A DNA stretch of 64,000 bases from Streptomyces sp. 549 (GCF_030124175.1 NZ_JASKMT010000018.1:56025-120024); one strand, 5' to 3'. Shown: positions 1-7,994, counted from the stretch's first letter. Numbers and translations are program-made. Notes: generated by a model not told the origin, from the letters alone.

Positions 1-27
1 CGTACGAGCAGCAATTACAGTGACCGG

Positions 28-1359
28 GTGACCTCACGCAGCGAGCAGAGCCATCAGCGGGTCGTGATCGTCGGCGCCGGCCTCGCCGGGGTGCAGACGG
101 CCGTCCAGCTCCGCGAACAGGGCTGGGCCGGAGGCGTCACCCTGATGGGTGCCGAGACGCACCGGCCCTACGACCGGCCGCCGCTGTCGAAGGCCGTACT
201 CAGCGGCAAGGCCGCCGGCTCCGCGTTCGACATCGACTACGCCGCGCTCGGCATCACCCTGCAACTGGGCACCCGGGCCGAGTCGCTGGACCCGCAGGCC
301 CGCGTGGTGCGCACCGCGGACGCAGAGGTGCGCTACGACCGGCTGGTCCTCGCCACCGGCGCGGCGGCGGCGACGCTTCCCGGCACCGGCACCGGCACCG
401 GCACCGGCACCGGCACCGGCACCGGCACCGGCCGCTCGGGGCCGCCCGGCGTGCACGTGCTGCGCACCCTGGACGACGCCGAGCGGCTGCGGCCGGTGCT
501 GAGCGGGCAGGTGCCGCTGGTGGTGGTCGGCGCGGGCTGGATCGGCGCGGAACTGACCACCGCGGCCCGGGAGGCGGGCTGCCCGGTGACGGTGGTCGAG
601 GCGGCCGACCGGCCGCTGGCCGGCGCCCTGCCGGCCGCGGTCGCCGGCCACATGCGCGGTTGGTACGAGGAGTGCGGGGCCGTCCTGCGCACCGGCACGG
701 CCGTCGCCGAGGTCCGGGCGGGCGAGGTGGCGCTGACCGACGGGACGGTGCTGCCCGCCGGGGCCGTGGTGGTCGGCATCGGCGCCCGCCCGGCCACCGG
801 CTGGCTGGCCGGCTCCGGCGTCGAGCTGGCGCCGGACGGCTCGGTGCGCGCCGACGAGCAGCTGCGCACCTCGGTGCCGGACGTGTACGCCGTGGGCGAC
901 TGCGCCTCGTTCCCTTCGGCCCGCTACGGGCGGCGCCTCCTGGTCCACCACTGGGACAACGCGCTCCAGGGGCCGCGCGCGGTCGCCGCCGGGCTGGTGG
1001 GCGGCGACGCCGGCCAGGCGGTCCCGGTGGGCGGCGCGGTCTCCGCCGTCTACGATCCCGTGCCCTACTTCTGGTCCGAGCAGTTCGGCCGGTTCGTGCA
1101 GTTCGCCGGCTACGCCGCCGAGGGCGACGAACTGGTGTGGCGCGGCGACCCGGGCGGCGCCTCCTGGGCGGTGTGCTGGTTGCGGGACGGGCGCCTGGGC
1201 GCGCTGCTTGCGGTGGGCCGCCCGCGGGACACCGCCCAGGGACGCAAGCTCATCGAGAGCGGGGCACCCCTGGACCGGACCCTGGCCGCCGACCCGGCCG
1301 TGCCGCTGAAGAAGGCCGCCGGGCAGGCCGTCCTGCGCCCTCGCCCCGACCTGGTCTGA
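28..1359 (+). CDS. NAD(P)/FAD-dependent oxidoreductase, ferredoxin-reductase type
   Basis: This 443-residue protein has the two-dinucleotide-fold layout of class I flavoprotein reductases that pass electrons from NAD(P)H to ferredoxins or rubredoxins. The N-terminal FAD fold shows VVIVGAGLAGV near residue 12. The NAD(P) fold shows VVVGAGWIGAEL near residue 165. The conserved VYAVGDCASF motif, which contacts FAD, lies near residue 290. The last ~100 residues look like the reductase C-terminal domain. The start is GTG at 28, and only 27 bases lie upstream, so its operon partners are outside the window. An eight-copy Gly-Thr repeat lies between the FAD and NAD folds. No ferredoxin or P450 partner is visible, so the electron acceptor is unknown. 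The family call is firm and the substrate open. Confidence 0.85.
   Translation: MTSRSEQSHQRVVIVGAGLAGVQTAVQLREQGWAGGVTLMGAETHRPYDRPPLSKAVLSGKAAGSAFDIDYAALGITLQLGTRAESLDPQARVVRTADAEVRYDRLVLATGAAAATLPGTGTGTGTGTGTGTGTGRSGPPGVHVLRTLDDAERLRPVLSGQVPLVVVGAGWIGAELTTAAREAGCPVTVVEAADRPLAGALPAAVAGHMRGWYEECGAVLRTGTAVAEVRAGEVALTDGTVLPAGAVVVGIGARPATGWLAGSGVELAPDGSVRADEQLRTSVPDVYAVGDCASFPSARYGRRLLVHHWDNALQGPRAVAAGLVGGDAGQAVPVGGAVSAVYDPVPYFWSEQFGRFVQFAGYAAEGDELVWRGDPGGASWAVCWLRDGRLGALLAVGRPRDTAQGRKLIESGAPLDRTLAADPAVPLKKAAGQAVLRPRPDLV
382..432 (+). repeat. Hexanucleotide GGCACC x8 tandem repeat within the oxidoreductase gene
   Basis: Eight perfect copies of GGCACC plus a trailing GGC encode (Gly-Thr)8-Gly at residues 119-135. 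The repeat is in frame and lies in the linker before the NAD-binding fold. Slippage by whole units would change linker length without shifting the frame. Confidence 0.95.
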
Positions 1360-1464
1360 CGCGGCCCTCCCGGGCTCCCCAACCCGTTCCCGGACGGCTC
1401 GTGCACAGCCCCCGAACGGCCACCGGTGTGTCGCTCGCGCCCAACGGATGGCAGTCTTGGTGGG

Positions 1465-1830
1465 GTGAACGAGATTGATGCGAAGATCGAAGCGCTCGTC
1501 CCCTCCTGGCTCAACGTCCCCGAGATCGCCGAACGCCTCGACGTCCAGGTGACCCGGGTCCGCCAGTGGATCAGGGAGGGCCAGCTCATCGCCGTCCGCC
1601 GGGGTGAGAACCGGGTCCTGATGGTCCCGGCCGACTTCATCGGCGAGGGGCGGATCGTCAAGGGCCTCTCCGGAACGCTGACCCTGCTGCGGGACGACGG
1701 CTACAGCGACGAGGAGATGCTGGAGTGGCTGTTCACTCCGGACGACACCCTCCCCGGCACCCCGGCCCAGGCGCTGCGGGAGAACCGCGGCACCGAGGTC
1801 AAGCGCCGCGCCCAGGCACTCGCCGTATAG
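1465..1830 (+). CDS. Rv2175c-family winged-helix DNA-binding protein
   Basis: A 121-residue protein. The N-terminal half resembles a MerR-like winged helix (IAERLDVQVTRVRQWIREGQ), followed by a C-terminal helical domain rich in acidic residues (DDGYSDEEMLEWLF). It matches the Rv2175c family of actinobacteria, whose mycobacterial member binds DNA and is phosphorylated by the kinase PknL; that is family knowledge. An in-frame ATG at 1426 exists, but the GTG at 1465 gives the usual N-terminus (NEIDAKIEALVPSWLNV). A weak -10-like CAGTCT lies 7 nt upstream, so it may be leaderless. Its position near metF and the dcw cluster mirrors mycobacterial gene order. Its target sites are unknown. Confidence 0.85.
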   Translation: MNEIDAKIEALVPSWLNVPEIAERLDVQVTRVRQWIREGQLIAVRRGENRVLMVPADFIGEGRIVKGLSGTLTLLRDDGYSDEEMLEWLFTPDDTLPGTPAQALRENRGTEVKRRAQALAV

Positions 1831-1840
1831 GCGGCCCGCC

Positions 1841-1870
1841 GGGCCGCGCCGGGCCGCGCCGGGCCGCGCC
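1841..1870. repeat. Three perfect 10-bp tandem repeats between the Rv2175c-like gene and thiE
   Basis: The unit GGGCCGCGCC occurs at 1841, 1851 and 1861 with no mismatch, just after the stop of the upstream gene. It is non-coding. No function can be assigned from sequence. Confidence 0.9.
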
Positions 1871-1897
1871 ACAAAGAAGGACGCCAGCCACACCGAC

Positions 1898-1928
1898 GGC
1901 GGGGGCCGCGCGAGCCGCAGCCCCCGCC
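1898..1928 (+). terminator. GC-rich hairpin upstream of thiE
   Basis: A perfect 9-bp stem (GGCGGGGGC / GCCCCCGCC) with a 13-nt loop lies between the stop at 1830 and the thiE start at 1951. There is no T-tract. It may terminate or attenuate transcription from the upstream gene, or simply be a structured thiE leader. Confidence 0.4.
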
Positions 1929-1950
1929 CCGCCACCGGGGGGACCCCGCC

Positions 1951-2628
1951 ATGCCCGCAGCAGCCGACCGGCTCGCCGACGCCCGCCTCTACCTGTGCAC
2001 CGACGCGCGCCGGGAGCAGGGCGACCTGCCGGCGTTCCTCGACGCGGTACTGGCCGGCGGCGTGGACATCGTCCAGCTGCGCGACAAGGGCATGGAGGCC
2101 GCCGAGGAGCTGCGCCACCTGGAGGTCATGGCTGACGCCTGCCGCCGGCACGGCAAGCTGCTCGCCGTCAACGACCGCGCCGACGTCGCGCACGCCATCG
2201 GCGCCGACGTGCTGCACCTGGGCCAGGGCGACCTCCCGGTCCCGGCGGCCCGTGCCGTGCTGGGCGCCACCTCCGCCCGCAGCGGGCAGCAGGTGCTGAT
2301 CGGACGCTCCACCCACGCAGAACAGGAGGTCGAGGCGGCGCTGACCGAGCCCGGCGTGGACTACTTCTGCACCGGCCCCTGCTGGCCGACCCCCACCAAG
2401 CCCGGCCGCCACGCACCCGGACTGCCGCTGGTGCGGTACGCGGCGCGACGCAGCGCCGAGACCGGCGACGTCCGCCCCTGGTTCGCCATCGGCGGCATCA
2501 GCGCCGACAACCTGGACGAGGTACTCGACGCCGGTGCGCGCCGCGTCGTGGTGGTGCGCGCACTGACCGCCGCCGACGACCCCGAAGCCGCCGCCGAACA
2601 CCTCAGCAATCGGCTGCGGGCGTGCTGA
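1951..2628 (+). CDS. thiE: Thiamine-phosphate synthase
   Basis: ThiE joins hydroxymethylpyrimidine diphosphate and thiazole phosphate carboxylate to give thiamine phosphate, a cytosolic step of vitamin B1 synthesis. The 225 residues fold as a TIM barrel. Visible family motifs are GVDIVQLRDKGMEA near residue 34 (diphosphate and substrate contacts), LLAVNDRADVAHAIGADVLHLGQ near residue 70, and WFAIGGISADNLDEVLDAGA near residue 180. The start is ATG at 1951. Other thi genes are not in the window and no TPP riboswitch is visible upstream. The length is normal for the family. Confidence 0.93.
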   Translation: MPAAADRLADARLYLCTDARREQGDLPAFLDAVLAGGVDIVQLRDKGMEAAEELRHLEVMADACRRHGKLLAVNDRADVAHAIGADVLHLGQGDLPVPAARAVLGATSARSGQQVLIGRSTHAEQEVEAALTEPGVDYFCTGPCWPTPTKPGRHAPGLPLVRYAARRSAETGDVRPWFAIGGISADNLDEVLDAGARRVVVVRALTAADDPEAAAEHLSNRLRAC

Positions 2629-2696
2629 GCAGCGGATTCGCGGCGCGGCGCTGTCCAAGGTGTGAAACGTGCTCTGGCCGTGCGGCCCCGGCCGGA

Positions 2697-2702
2697 TAGC
2701 CT
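2697..2702 (+). promoter_or_regulatory. Probable -10 element of a leaderless metF promoter
   Basis: TAGCCT fits the actinobacterial TAnnnT -10 pattern and ends 6 nt before the metF ATG at 2709. No ribosome binding site lies between them, so the transcript probably begins at or next to the start codon. The -35 is unclear. Confidence 0.45.
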
Positions 2703-2708
2703 GCGGGT

Positions 2709-3626
2709 ATGGCCCTCGGGATTTCATCCACCAGGACAGACAGCGCGCGCACCATCCGCGAGCTGCTCGCCTCCGGCGAGCAGTCGTACTCCTTCGAGTT
2801 CATGGCACCGAAGACGGACAAGGGCGAGCGGACCCTGTGGAACGCGATCCGCCGGATCGAGGCCGTCGGGCCGACGTTCGTGTCGGTCACCTACGGGGCC
2901 GGCGGCTCGTCCCGGGAGGGCACGGTGCGTGCCACCGAGCGCATCGCCACCGACACCACGCTGACCCCGGTGGCACACCTCACCGCGGTGAACCACTCGG
3001 TGGCCGAGCTGCGCAACGTCATCGGCCAGTACGCGGACGCCGGCATCCGCAACATGCTCGCGCTGCGCGGCGACCCGCCCGGCGACCCGCTGGGGGAGTG
3101 GGTACGGCACCCGGAGGGCGTCACCTACGCACACGAACTGGTGGAACTCATCAAGGAGTCCGGCGACTTCTGCGTCGGCGTGGCCGCCTACCCGGAGATG
3201 CATCCGCGCTCCACCGACTGGGACTCCGACGTGCGGCACTTCGTCAACAAGTGCCGGGCGGGCGCGGATTACGCGATCACGCAGATGTTCTTCTACCCGG
3301 ACGACTACCTGCGGCTGCGCGACCGGGTCGCCGCGGCAGGTTGCCAGACGCCCATCATTCCGGAGATCATGCCGGTCACGAACGTGCGGCAGATCGAGCG
3401 GTTCGCCCAGCTGAGCAACGCGTCGTTCCCTCCGGAACTGGCAGAGCGCATCCTGGCGGTCAAGGACGATCCGGCCGCTGTACGCTCGGTCGGGATCGAG
3501 TACGCCACGGAGCTCTGCGCGAGGCTGATGGCCGAGGACATTCCCGGCCTTCACTTCATCACGCTCAACCACTCCACGGCGACGCTGGAAATCTACGAGA
3601 ACCTGGGGCTGCACCGGCGGTCCTGA
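2709..3626 (+). CDS. metF: 5,10-methylenetetrahydrofolate reductase
   Basis: MetF reduces 5,10-methylene-THF to 5-methyl-THF using FAD, supplying the methyl group for methionine synthesis. The 305-residue protein has the expected barrel motifs: SYSFEFMAPKTDKGE near residue 25 (with the catalytic glutamate), FVSVTYGAGGSSREG near residue 57, the FAD-site ALRGDPPGDP near residue 118, and ITQMFFYPDDY near residue 190. There is no Shine-Dalgarno sequence; a -10 hexamer sits 6 nt before the ATG. It is followed closely by an unrelated membrane-protein gene. Confidence 0.94.
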   Translation: MALGISSTRTDSARTIRELLASGEQSYSFEFMAPKTDKGERTLWNAIRRIEAVGPTFVSVTYGAGGSSREGTVRATERIATDTTLTPVAHLTAVNHSVAELRNVIGQYADAGIRNMLALRGDPPGDPLGEWVRHPEGVTYAHELVELIKESGDFCVGVAAYPEMHPRSTDWDSDVRHFVNKCRAGADYAITQMFFYPDDYLRLRDRVAAAGCQTPIIPEIMPVTNVRQIERFAQLSNASFPPELAERILAVKDDPAAVRSVGIEYATELCARLMAEDIPGLHFITLNHSTATLEIYENLGLHRRS

Positions 3627-3646
3627 GGTCCGGTGAGGGGGCGTAC

Positions 3647-4903
3647 ATGGGCTGGGCGGTCCTCTACATCGCGTTCGGCGTGGTCGCACTGTGGCTGCTG
3701 GGTGAGGTGCTGCTGCAGTACAAGGCACGGTTGCGCTGGCGGCTGCTGGCCTTCTTCGGCTTCCTGGGCGTGGTCATAGGCGTGCTGATGCCGGACGTGT
3801 GGGTGATAGCGGCGGGCACGGTCGCCTTCGCCGTCGGCCAGACCTTCGTCACCCTCTCGTTCCGGCAGGGATTCGCCACCGGCTGGGCACTGCCCGGACT
3901 GCCGGGACTGGGCAAGCGCGACCCGGCGGGTGCGGACGGCGACCGGAAGGCCGACAAGAAGGCCGACCCCGTGCTGGAGGTCTCCAGGCTGGAGCAGACT
4001 GCCGCCTGGAAACCGGAGGAGGCCGCCTCCTACAAGCTGGAACCGATGCCCGACGACACCGGGCAGTACGGCGTCTACGACCGCAACGCCGAACGGGCCC
4101 CGCTCGCCGAGGAGTTCGCCGAGACCGACGTCTGGGGTAACCGGTCGGACCCGTACGCCACGGGCGTGCCCGGCCACGCGGACGCCACGCAGGCCATGCC
4201 GGCGCAGAGCCCGCCGGAGCACGGCTACGCCGGGGAGCCCGGCCAGGGCCACCCGTCGGATCAGGGCTACCCGTCGGATCAGGGCTACCCGGCGGAGCCG
4301 CAGACGGCCTACGCCGCCTACTCCGACCCGTACGTCGGCGGTTCCCCGGACCCGTCCCCGGCCCAGGGCTGGGGCACGCAGGGCGGCTACGACCCCTCTC
4401 CCGGCTACGCCGGCTACGACACGTCCGGCGGCTACGACTCCGGCACCGGGTACCAGGACGGCACGGGTTACCAGAGCGGCACCGGCTACCAGGGGGGCAC
4501 CGGCTACCAGAGCGGCAGCGGCTACGACCCGGCGGGCTACGGCACCGGCTCCTACGCCCAGCCCGGGTACGACGCCGGCGGCTACCCCCAGGCGGGGTAC
4601 GACCCCGCCGCCTACCCGGCGGCCCCGCAACCCTCCGGCTCCTACCCGGCGGACCCCTCCGGCGGCTACGGGCAGGGAGATCCCTCCAACGGCTACGGGC
4701 AGGGCGACGGCAGTTGGGGCGGTGGGTACGGCACCGGCGGCCAGGACCCCGCCTCCTACGGCGCCGCAGGCGGCTACCCGGCGGGCCAGCAGCAGGCGCC
4801 GGCCGACGGGGTGTGGGTGCCGCAGCAGCGGGACAACGAGCCCGAGCCGTCGCCCTACCCCTACGACAGCAACGGCTACCCCAACCCGCCGCAGCGCTGG
4901 TAG
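3647..4903 (+). CDS. Membrane protein with long Tyr/Gly/Gln-rich tail
   Basis: The function is not recognised. The 418-residue protein starts at ATG 3647, shortly after a GAGGGG ribosome binding site and 20 bp after the metF stop. The first ~75 residues contain about three hydrophobic segments (starting WAVLYIAFGVVALWLLGEVL). Residues ~90-165 are charged. The rest is low-complexity sequence built of Gly, Tyr, Pro, Ser and Gln, with near-repeats such as DQGYPS and GTGYQ (DNA 4255-4290 and 4438-4530). Similar streptomycete proteins are annotated only as membrane proteins. The tail is probably disordered. High GC at third positions and the good start support a real gene. Confidence 0.8.
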   Translation: MGWAVLYIAFGVVALWLLGEVLLQYKARLRWRLLAFFGFLGVVIGVLMPDVWVIAAGTVAFAVGQTFVTLSFRQGFATGWALPGLPGLGKRDPAGADGDRKADKKADPVLEVSRLEQTAAWKPEEAASYKLEPMPDDTGQYGVYDRNAERAPLAEEFAETDVWGNRSDPYATGVPGHADATQAMPAQSPPEHGYAGEPGQGHPSDQGYPSDQGYPAEPQTAYAAYSDPYVGGSPDPSPAQGWGTQGGYDPSPGYAGYDTSGGYDSGTGYQDGTGYQSGTGYQGGTGYQSGSGYDPAGYGTGSYAQPGYDAGGYPQAGYDPAAYPAAPQPSGSYPADPSGGYGQGDPSNGYGQGDGSWGGGYGTGGQDPASYGAAGGYPAGQQQAPADGVWVPQQRDNEPEPSPYPYDSNGYPNPPQRW

Positions 4904-4949
4904 CGGCCCCGGCACGGCGGTCCTGGTTGCGGCCGGTCCCGCGGCGTCG

Positions 4950-6452
4950 TCACTGCGAGCCGCGCCAGCCCTCGCCCTCCAGGATCAGTCCGGCGGCCAT
5001 CGCCCCCGACATGCCCGCGTGCGCCGGGCCGCCACCCGGGTGCGCGCTGCCGCCCACCCGGTAGAAGCCGGGCAGCGCGCCGGTGTTGGCGCCTGCCAGC
5101 CACCGCCCGCCCTGCCCGGCCAGGGCGGGGCCCGGTACCGCGCCACCGGCCGCGCCGGTCTCCCGCTCGGTGTCCGCGGGGGTGCGCACCTCCCGCCACA
5201 GCGTGCGCGGCCCCAGGCCGAGGCCGGCCGCGTCGACGGCGGCCAGCACCCGGTCCGCGTACGCGTCGGCGGCGCCCTCCGCCGCCCAGTCCACCGGGCC
5301 GTGCGCGGGCACCGTCACGGTGAGCGTCACCGCCTCGTGCTCGTCGTCCGGCCGCAGCGCGGCGTCGTCGGGCCGCAGCACGGTCACGGTGGGGGCGGCG
5401 CACAGCGGGCCGGGCCGGGTCGCGTCCAGCATCGCCGCCTCGGCCGCCGGGTCGGCGGCGTGCACCACCGTGCGGTGCACGGCGTCCGCCGGACGGGCGC
5501 CGCGCAGCGCGAGCAGCACCCGCAGCCGCCCGAGCCCCGCCGGAGCCGCGCCCCCTGCCGGGGCGGGCACACCGGCGGGCCACCGGCGGCCCGGGTGTGC
5601 ACCGCCGACCACGGCGTCGGCCACGACCTGCGTTCCGTCGGCCAGCCGCACCCCGGCGGCCCGCCCGTCCGCCACCAGCACCTCGGTGACCTCCGCACCG
5701 AACACGAACTCCACCCGGCGTTCGGTGCACCGGCGGTGCACCGCGGCGGCCAGTTCGCGCAGACCGCCCTCCACGTACCAGCTGCCGAAGGTCTGCTCCA
5801 GGTACGCGAGCACGGTGGCGCTCGCCGGCGCGGCGGCCGGCGGGTAGCCGTAGCCGAGGGCGTAGCTGCCGAGCAGGGCCACCAGCCGCGGGTCGCGCAG
5901 CTCGTCCGCGGCCACCTCCGCCAGCGTCGGCGGACGCCGGCGGAGCAGTCCGCGCCGCCGCAGCGCCGGGTAGGGGTCGCGGGCCGCGGGTGCCGGGTCC
6001 GTGGCGGCGGTGAGCGGTTCCTCCAGCAGGGGACGCCGGGTGGCCTCCCAGGCCGTCCTGGCCCGGCCCACCAGATCCGTCCAGCGGGTGCCGGCGCCCT
6101 CGCCCAGCGCCGCGTCCAGCGCGCCGATCACCCCGGAGCGGGAACCGGCCGGCAGGGTCACGCCGGTGCCGTCGGCGAAGAGGTGCCGGGTGGCCGGGTC
6201 CGGCTGGTGCATGCGCACGCACCGCTCCAGCGGTTCGCGCCCGGTCTTGACGAACAGGTCCCGCCAGACCGCGGGCAGTTGCAGCAGCCCCGGGCCGGTG
6301 TCGAAGGCGAACCCGTCCCGCGTGTACCGGCCGACGGCCCCGCCGAAGGTCTCGCCGCGCTCGAACACCGTCACCTGGTCGCCCGCCACCGCGAGGCGGG
6401 CCGCGGCGGCCATGGCCCCCAACCCGCTGCCGATCACCACAATCCGTGCCAT
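4950..6452 (-). CDS. CrtI/phytoene-desaturase-like FAD oxidoreductase
   Basis: A 500-residue flavoprotein of the phytoene dehydrogenase/CrtI superfamily. The N-terminus carries the FAD fingerprint (IVVIGSGLGAMAAAARLAV, residues 4-22) followed by FERGETFGGAVGRY. The C-terminus ends in a second FAD-contact motif (GGSAHPGGGPAHAGMSGAMA). No crtE, crtB or other carotenoid gene is nearby, so a carotenoid substrate cannot be assumed. The start is ATG at 6452, and the gene lies 11 bp downstream of the DUF4126 gene on the same strand, so the two are probably co-transcribed. It is convergent with the preceding plus-strand gene. Confidence 0.85.
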   Translation of the reverse strand: MARIVVIGSGLGAMAAAARLAVAGDQVTVFERGETFGGAVGRYTRDGFAFDTGPGLLQLPAVWRDLFVKTGREPLERCVRMHQPDPATRHLFADGTGVTLPAGSRSGVIGALDAALGEGAGTRWTDLVGRARTAWEATRRPLLEEPLTAATDPAPAARDPYPALRRRGLLRRRPPTLAEVAADELRDPRLVALLGSYALGYGYPPAAAPASATVLAYLEQTFGSWYVEGGLRELAAAVHRRCTERRVEFVFGAEVTEVLVADGRAAGVRLADGTQVVADAVVGGAHPGRRWPAGVPAPAGGAAPAGLGRLRVLLALRGARPADAVHRTVVHAADPAAEAAMLDATRPGPLCAAPTVTVLRPDDAALRPDDEHEAVTLTVTVPAHGPVDWAAEGAADAYADRVLAAVDAAGLGLGPRTLWREVRTPADTERETGAAGGAVPGPALAGQGGRWLAGANTGALPGFYRVGGSAHPGGGPAHAGMSGAMAAGLILEGEGWRGSQ

Positions 6453-6463
6453 GGGCAGCGACT

Positions 6464-7090
6464 CTAACCCGGCGGTGGACCGACCCCGGCGCCGGTGGCC
6501 CCCCTGTCCTCGGCAGCGGCCCGGCGCTCCCGCCGGCGGCGCAGGAAGCGCCGGACGCGGCCCGCGAGGAAGACCACCAGCAGCCCGCCGAGGACCAGCA
6601 GCACGGCCGCGACGACGGCCGCGGCGACCGGGTTGAAGATCGCGACGGTGATCACCGCGGCGACGCCGAGGTCCTCCAGCACGCTCACCACGATGTTCGA
6701 GGCGGGCTCCGGCGAGGTGTTGACCGCCATCCTGGTGCCCGCCTTGACCAGATGGCTCAGCAGCGCCGTCGTGCCGCCCACCGCGCCCGCCGACAGCTGC
6801 GACAGCGAACCGTCCTCACCGGCCAGCAGCGCCGCGATCACACCTCCGGCGACCGGCCGCACCACGGTGTGCGCCGCGTCCCACACCGAGTCCACGTACG
6901 GCACCTTGTCGGCGACCGCCTCGATCGCGAACAGCACGCCCGCCGCGATCAGCACGTCGGTGCGCTGCAGCGCCTCGGGCACGTCGTCGGAGAGCCCGGT
7001 GGAGCCGAAGAAGCCGAGCAGCAGGACCACGGCGTAGGCGTTGATGCCGCTCGCCCAGCCGCTGGTGAAGACCAGAGGGAGTACGGACAC
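6464..7090 (-). CDS. DUF4126 family integral membrane protein
   Basis: A 208-residue membrane protein with several hydrophobic segments, beginning with FTSGWASGINAYAVVLLLGF, a signature of DUF4126. Residues ~135-175 form the last membrane helices and the C-terminus is a basic Arg-rich tail (RRFLRRRRERR). The family has no established biochemical role. The start is GTG at 7090. A -10 hexamer ends 7 nt upstream with no ribosome binding site, so translation is probably leaderless. A perfect 8-bp inverted repeat lies 37 nt upstream. The CrtI-like gene follows directly. Confidence 0.85.
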   Translation of the reverse strand: MSVLPLVFTSGWASGINAYAVVLLLGFFGSTGLSDDVPEALQRTDVLIAAGVLFAIEAVADKVPYVDSVWDAAHTVVRPVAGGVIAALLAGEDGSLSQLSAGAVGGTTALLSHLVKAGTRMAVNTSPEPASNIVVSVLEDLGVAAVITVAIFNPVAAAVVAAVLLVLGGLLVVFLAGRVRRFLRRRRERRAAAEDRGATGAGVGPPPG

Positions 7091-7097
7091 GCCGGTG

Positions 7098-7103
7098 ATC
7101 GTA
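7098..7103 (-). promoter_or_regulatory. Probable -10 element for the DUF4126 gene (leaderless)
   Basis: On the minus strand TACGAT (TAnnnT) ends 7 nt before the GTG at 7090, and no Shine-Dalgarno sequence intervenes. The -35 region is not recognisable. Confidence 0.45.
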
Positions 7104-7126
7104 GCGTGTGGGCCCGCAGGCCCAGA

Positions 7127-7146
7127 GGTGAGTAGGCGTACTCACC
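7127..7146. promoter_or_regulatory. Perfect inverted repeat upstream of the DUF4126 gene, possible operator
   Basis: GGTGAGTA and TACTCACC form 8-bp perfect arms around a 4-base centre (GGCG). A related GAGTA half-site follows at 7155-7159. The repeat lies in the -35 to -60 zone of the presumed DUF4126 promoter, suggesting a dimeric regulator site. The regulator is unknown. Confidence 0.5.
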
Positions 7147-7312
7147 AACGGGGTTGAGTACCCGCGCGGATGGGCGGCGACCTGCCGGGGCGGCAGAGTA
7201 CAGAGCACCGGGAGGACGCGCCGCAGGACCGCCGACACGGGGCGGCGGAACGGGGGCGGTCGTCCTCCCGGCAGGGGGAGACCGTACGGGGGTGCGGGGG
7301 AACGGGGGGAGG

Positions 7313-7351
7313 CACGGGCGGTCCCGGTAGGCGCTACCGGGGCCGCCCGTG
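7313..7351 (-). terminator. 18-bp hairpin at the end of the ABC-YhgE-TetR operon
   Basis: The arms 7313-7330 and 7334-7351 pair over 18 positions with a single G-T wobble around a 3-base loop (GCG). The far arm contains the last codons and stop of the TetR gene. There is no T-tract, as is usual for high-GC terminators. It separates this operon from the DUF4126 promoter. Confidence 0.65.
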
Positions 7352-7984
7352 GCCTGCTACCCGGCCCTGGAGCAGCAGCGAGAGCGCCGCGTGCACCTCG
7401 TCCAGCGAACGGTCCGGCTGGAACGACTGCCAGTCCAGTGCCGCCACCAGCACCATGCCCACCAGCGCCGCCGCGGTCAGCTTGACGTCGATCTCCGGGC
7501 TCAGCTCCCCCTCGTCGACCCCGGCGCGCAGTGCGCCCTCCACCACCGACACGGCCTGCTCGCGGACCACCAGCAGGGTGGACTGCCAGGTCCGGTTGGT
7601 CCGCCACAGCTCCGCGACGTACAGCTGGGTGAAGGCCGGGTAGCGGTCGATGAAGAGCAGGCCCGCCCGGATCATGGCGTCCAGCTCGTCGACCCGGCTG
7701 CCGCCCGCGGCGGCTGTGGCTGCGCCCGCCTGACGCAGCTGCGCGGTGAGCAGTTCCACGCCGTGCCGCAGCAGCTCCTCGAACAGCTCGTTCTTGCTCG
7801 CGAAGTTGTAGTAGACGGTGCCCTTGGCGACACCGGCCCGTTCGGCGATCTGCTCCACCGTGGTGGAGGAGAAGCCCTGCTCGGCGATGAGGGTCACCGC
7901 CGCCTCGTACAGCTTCTGCCGGGTCGCGTCCCGGCGGGTGCCGCCCGCGCCGCTCGTACTGCTCGTGCCGCTTTTCATGTACAC
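7334..7984 (-). CDS. TetR-family transcriptional regulator
   Basis: A 216-residue TetR repressor. The N-terminal helix-turn-helix spans residues ~20-65 (GFSSTTVEQIAERAGVAKGT, then VYYNFASKNELFEELL), and the C-terminal helical domain presumably binds an inducer. The start is GTG at 7984 with GAGGAG about 6 nt upstream; an ATG two codons later is an alternative. It lies 10 bp after the YhgE/Pip gene and so is the last gene of the operon. A typical TetR palindrome overlaps the predicted promoter of that operon at 10951-10972, so negative autoregulation of an exporter-like system is the likely role. The ligand is unknown. Confidence 0.92.
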   Translation of the reverse strand: MYMKSGTSSTSGAGGTRRDATRQKLYEAAVTLIAEQGFSSTTVEQIAERAGVAKGTVYYNFASKNELFEELLRHGVELLTAQLRQAGAATAAAGGSRVDELDAMIRAGLLFIDRYPAFTQLYVAELWRTNRTWQSTLLVVREQAVSVVEGALRAGVDEGELSPEIDVKLTAAALVGMVLVAALDWQSFQPDRSLDEVHAALSLLLQGRVAGHGRPR

Positions 7985-7994
7985 GATTGTCTCC

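Noticed and set aside
382..432. GGCACC array considered as a CRISPR-like repeat
   Set aside because: The units are contiguous with no spacers and encode Gly-Thr in frame with the gene.
1831..1950. TPP riboswitch upstream of thiE
   Set aside because: No CTGAGA or other conserved thi-box sequence is visible and the gap is too short for the aptamer.
34..2727. An 897-codon open frame on the minus strand across three plus-strand genes
   Set aside because: It crosses the oxidoreductase, Rv2175c-like and thiE genes and shows no recognisable domain; this is a codon-bias artefact.
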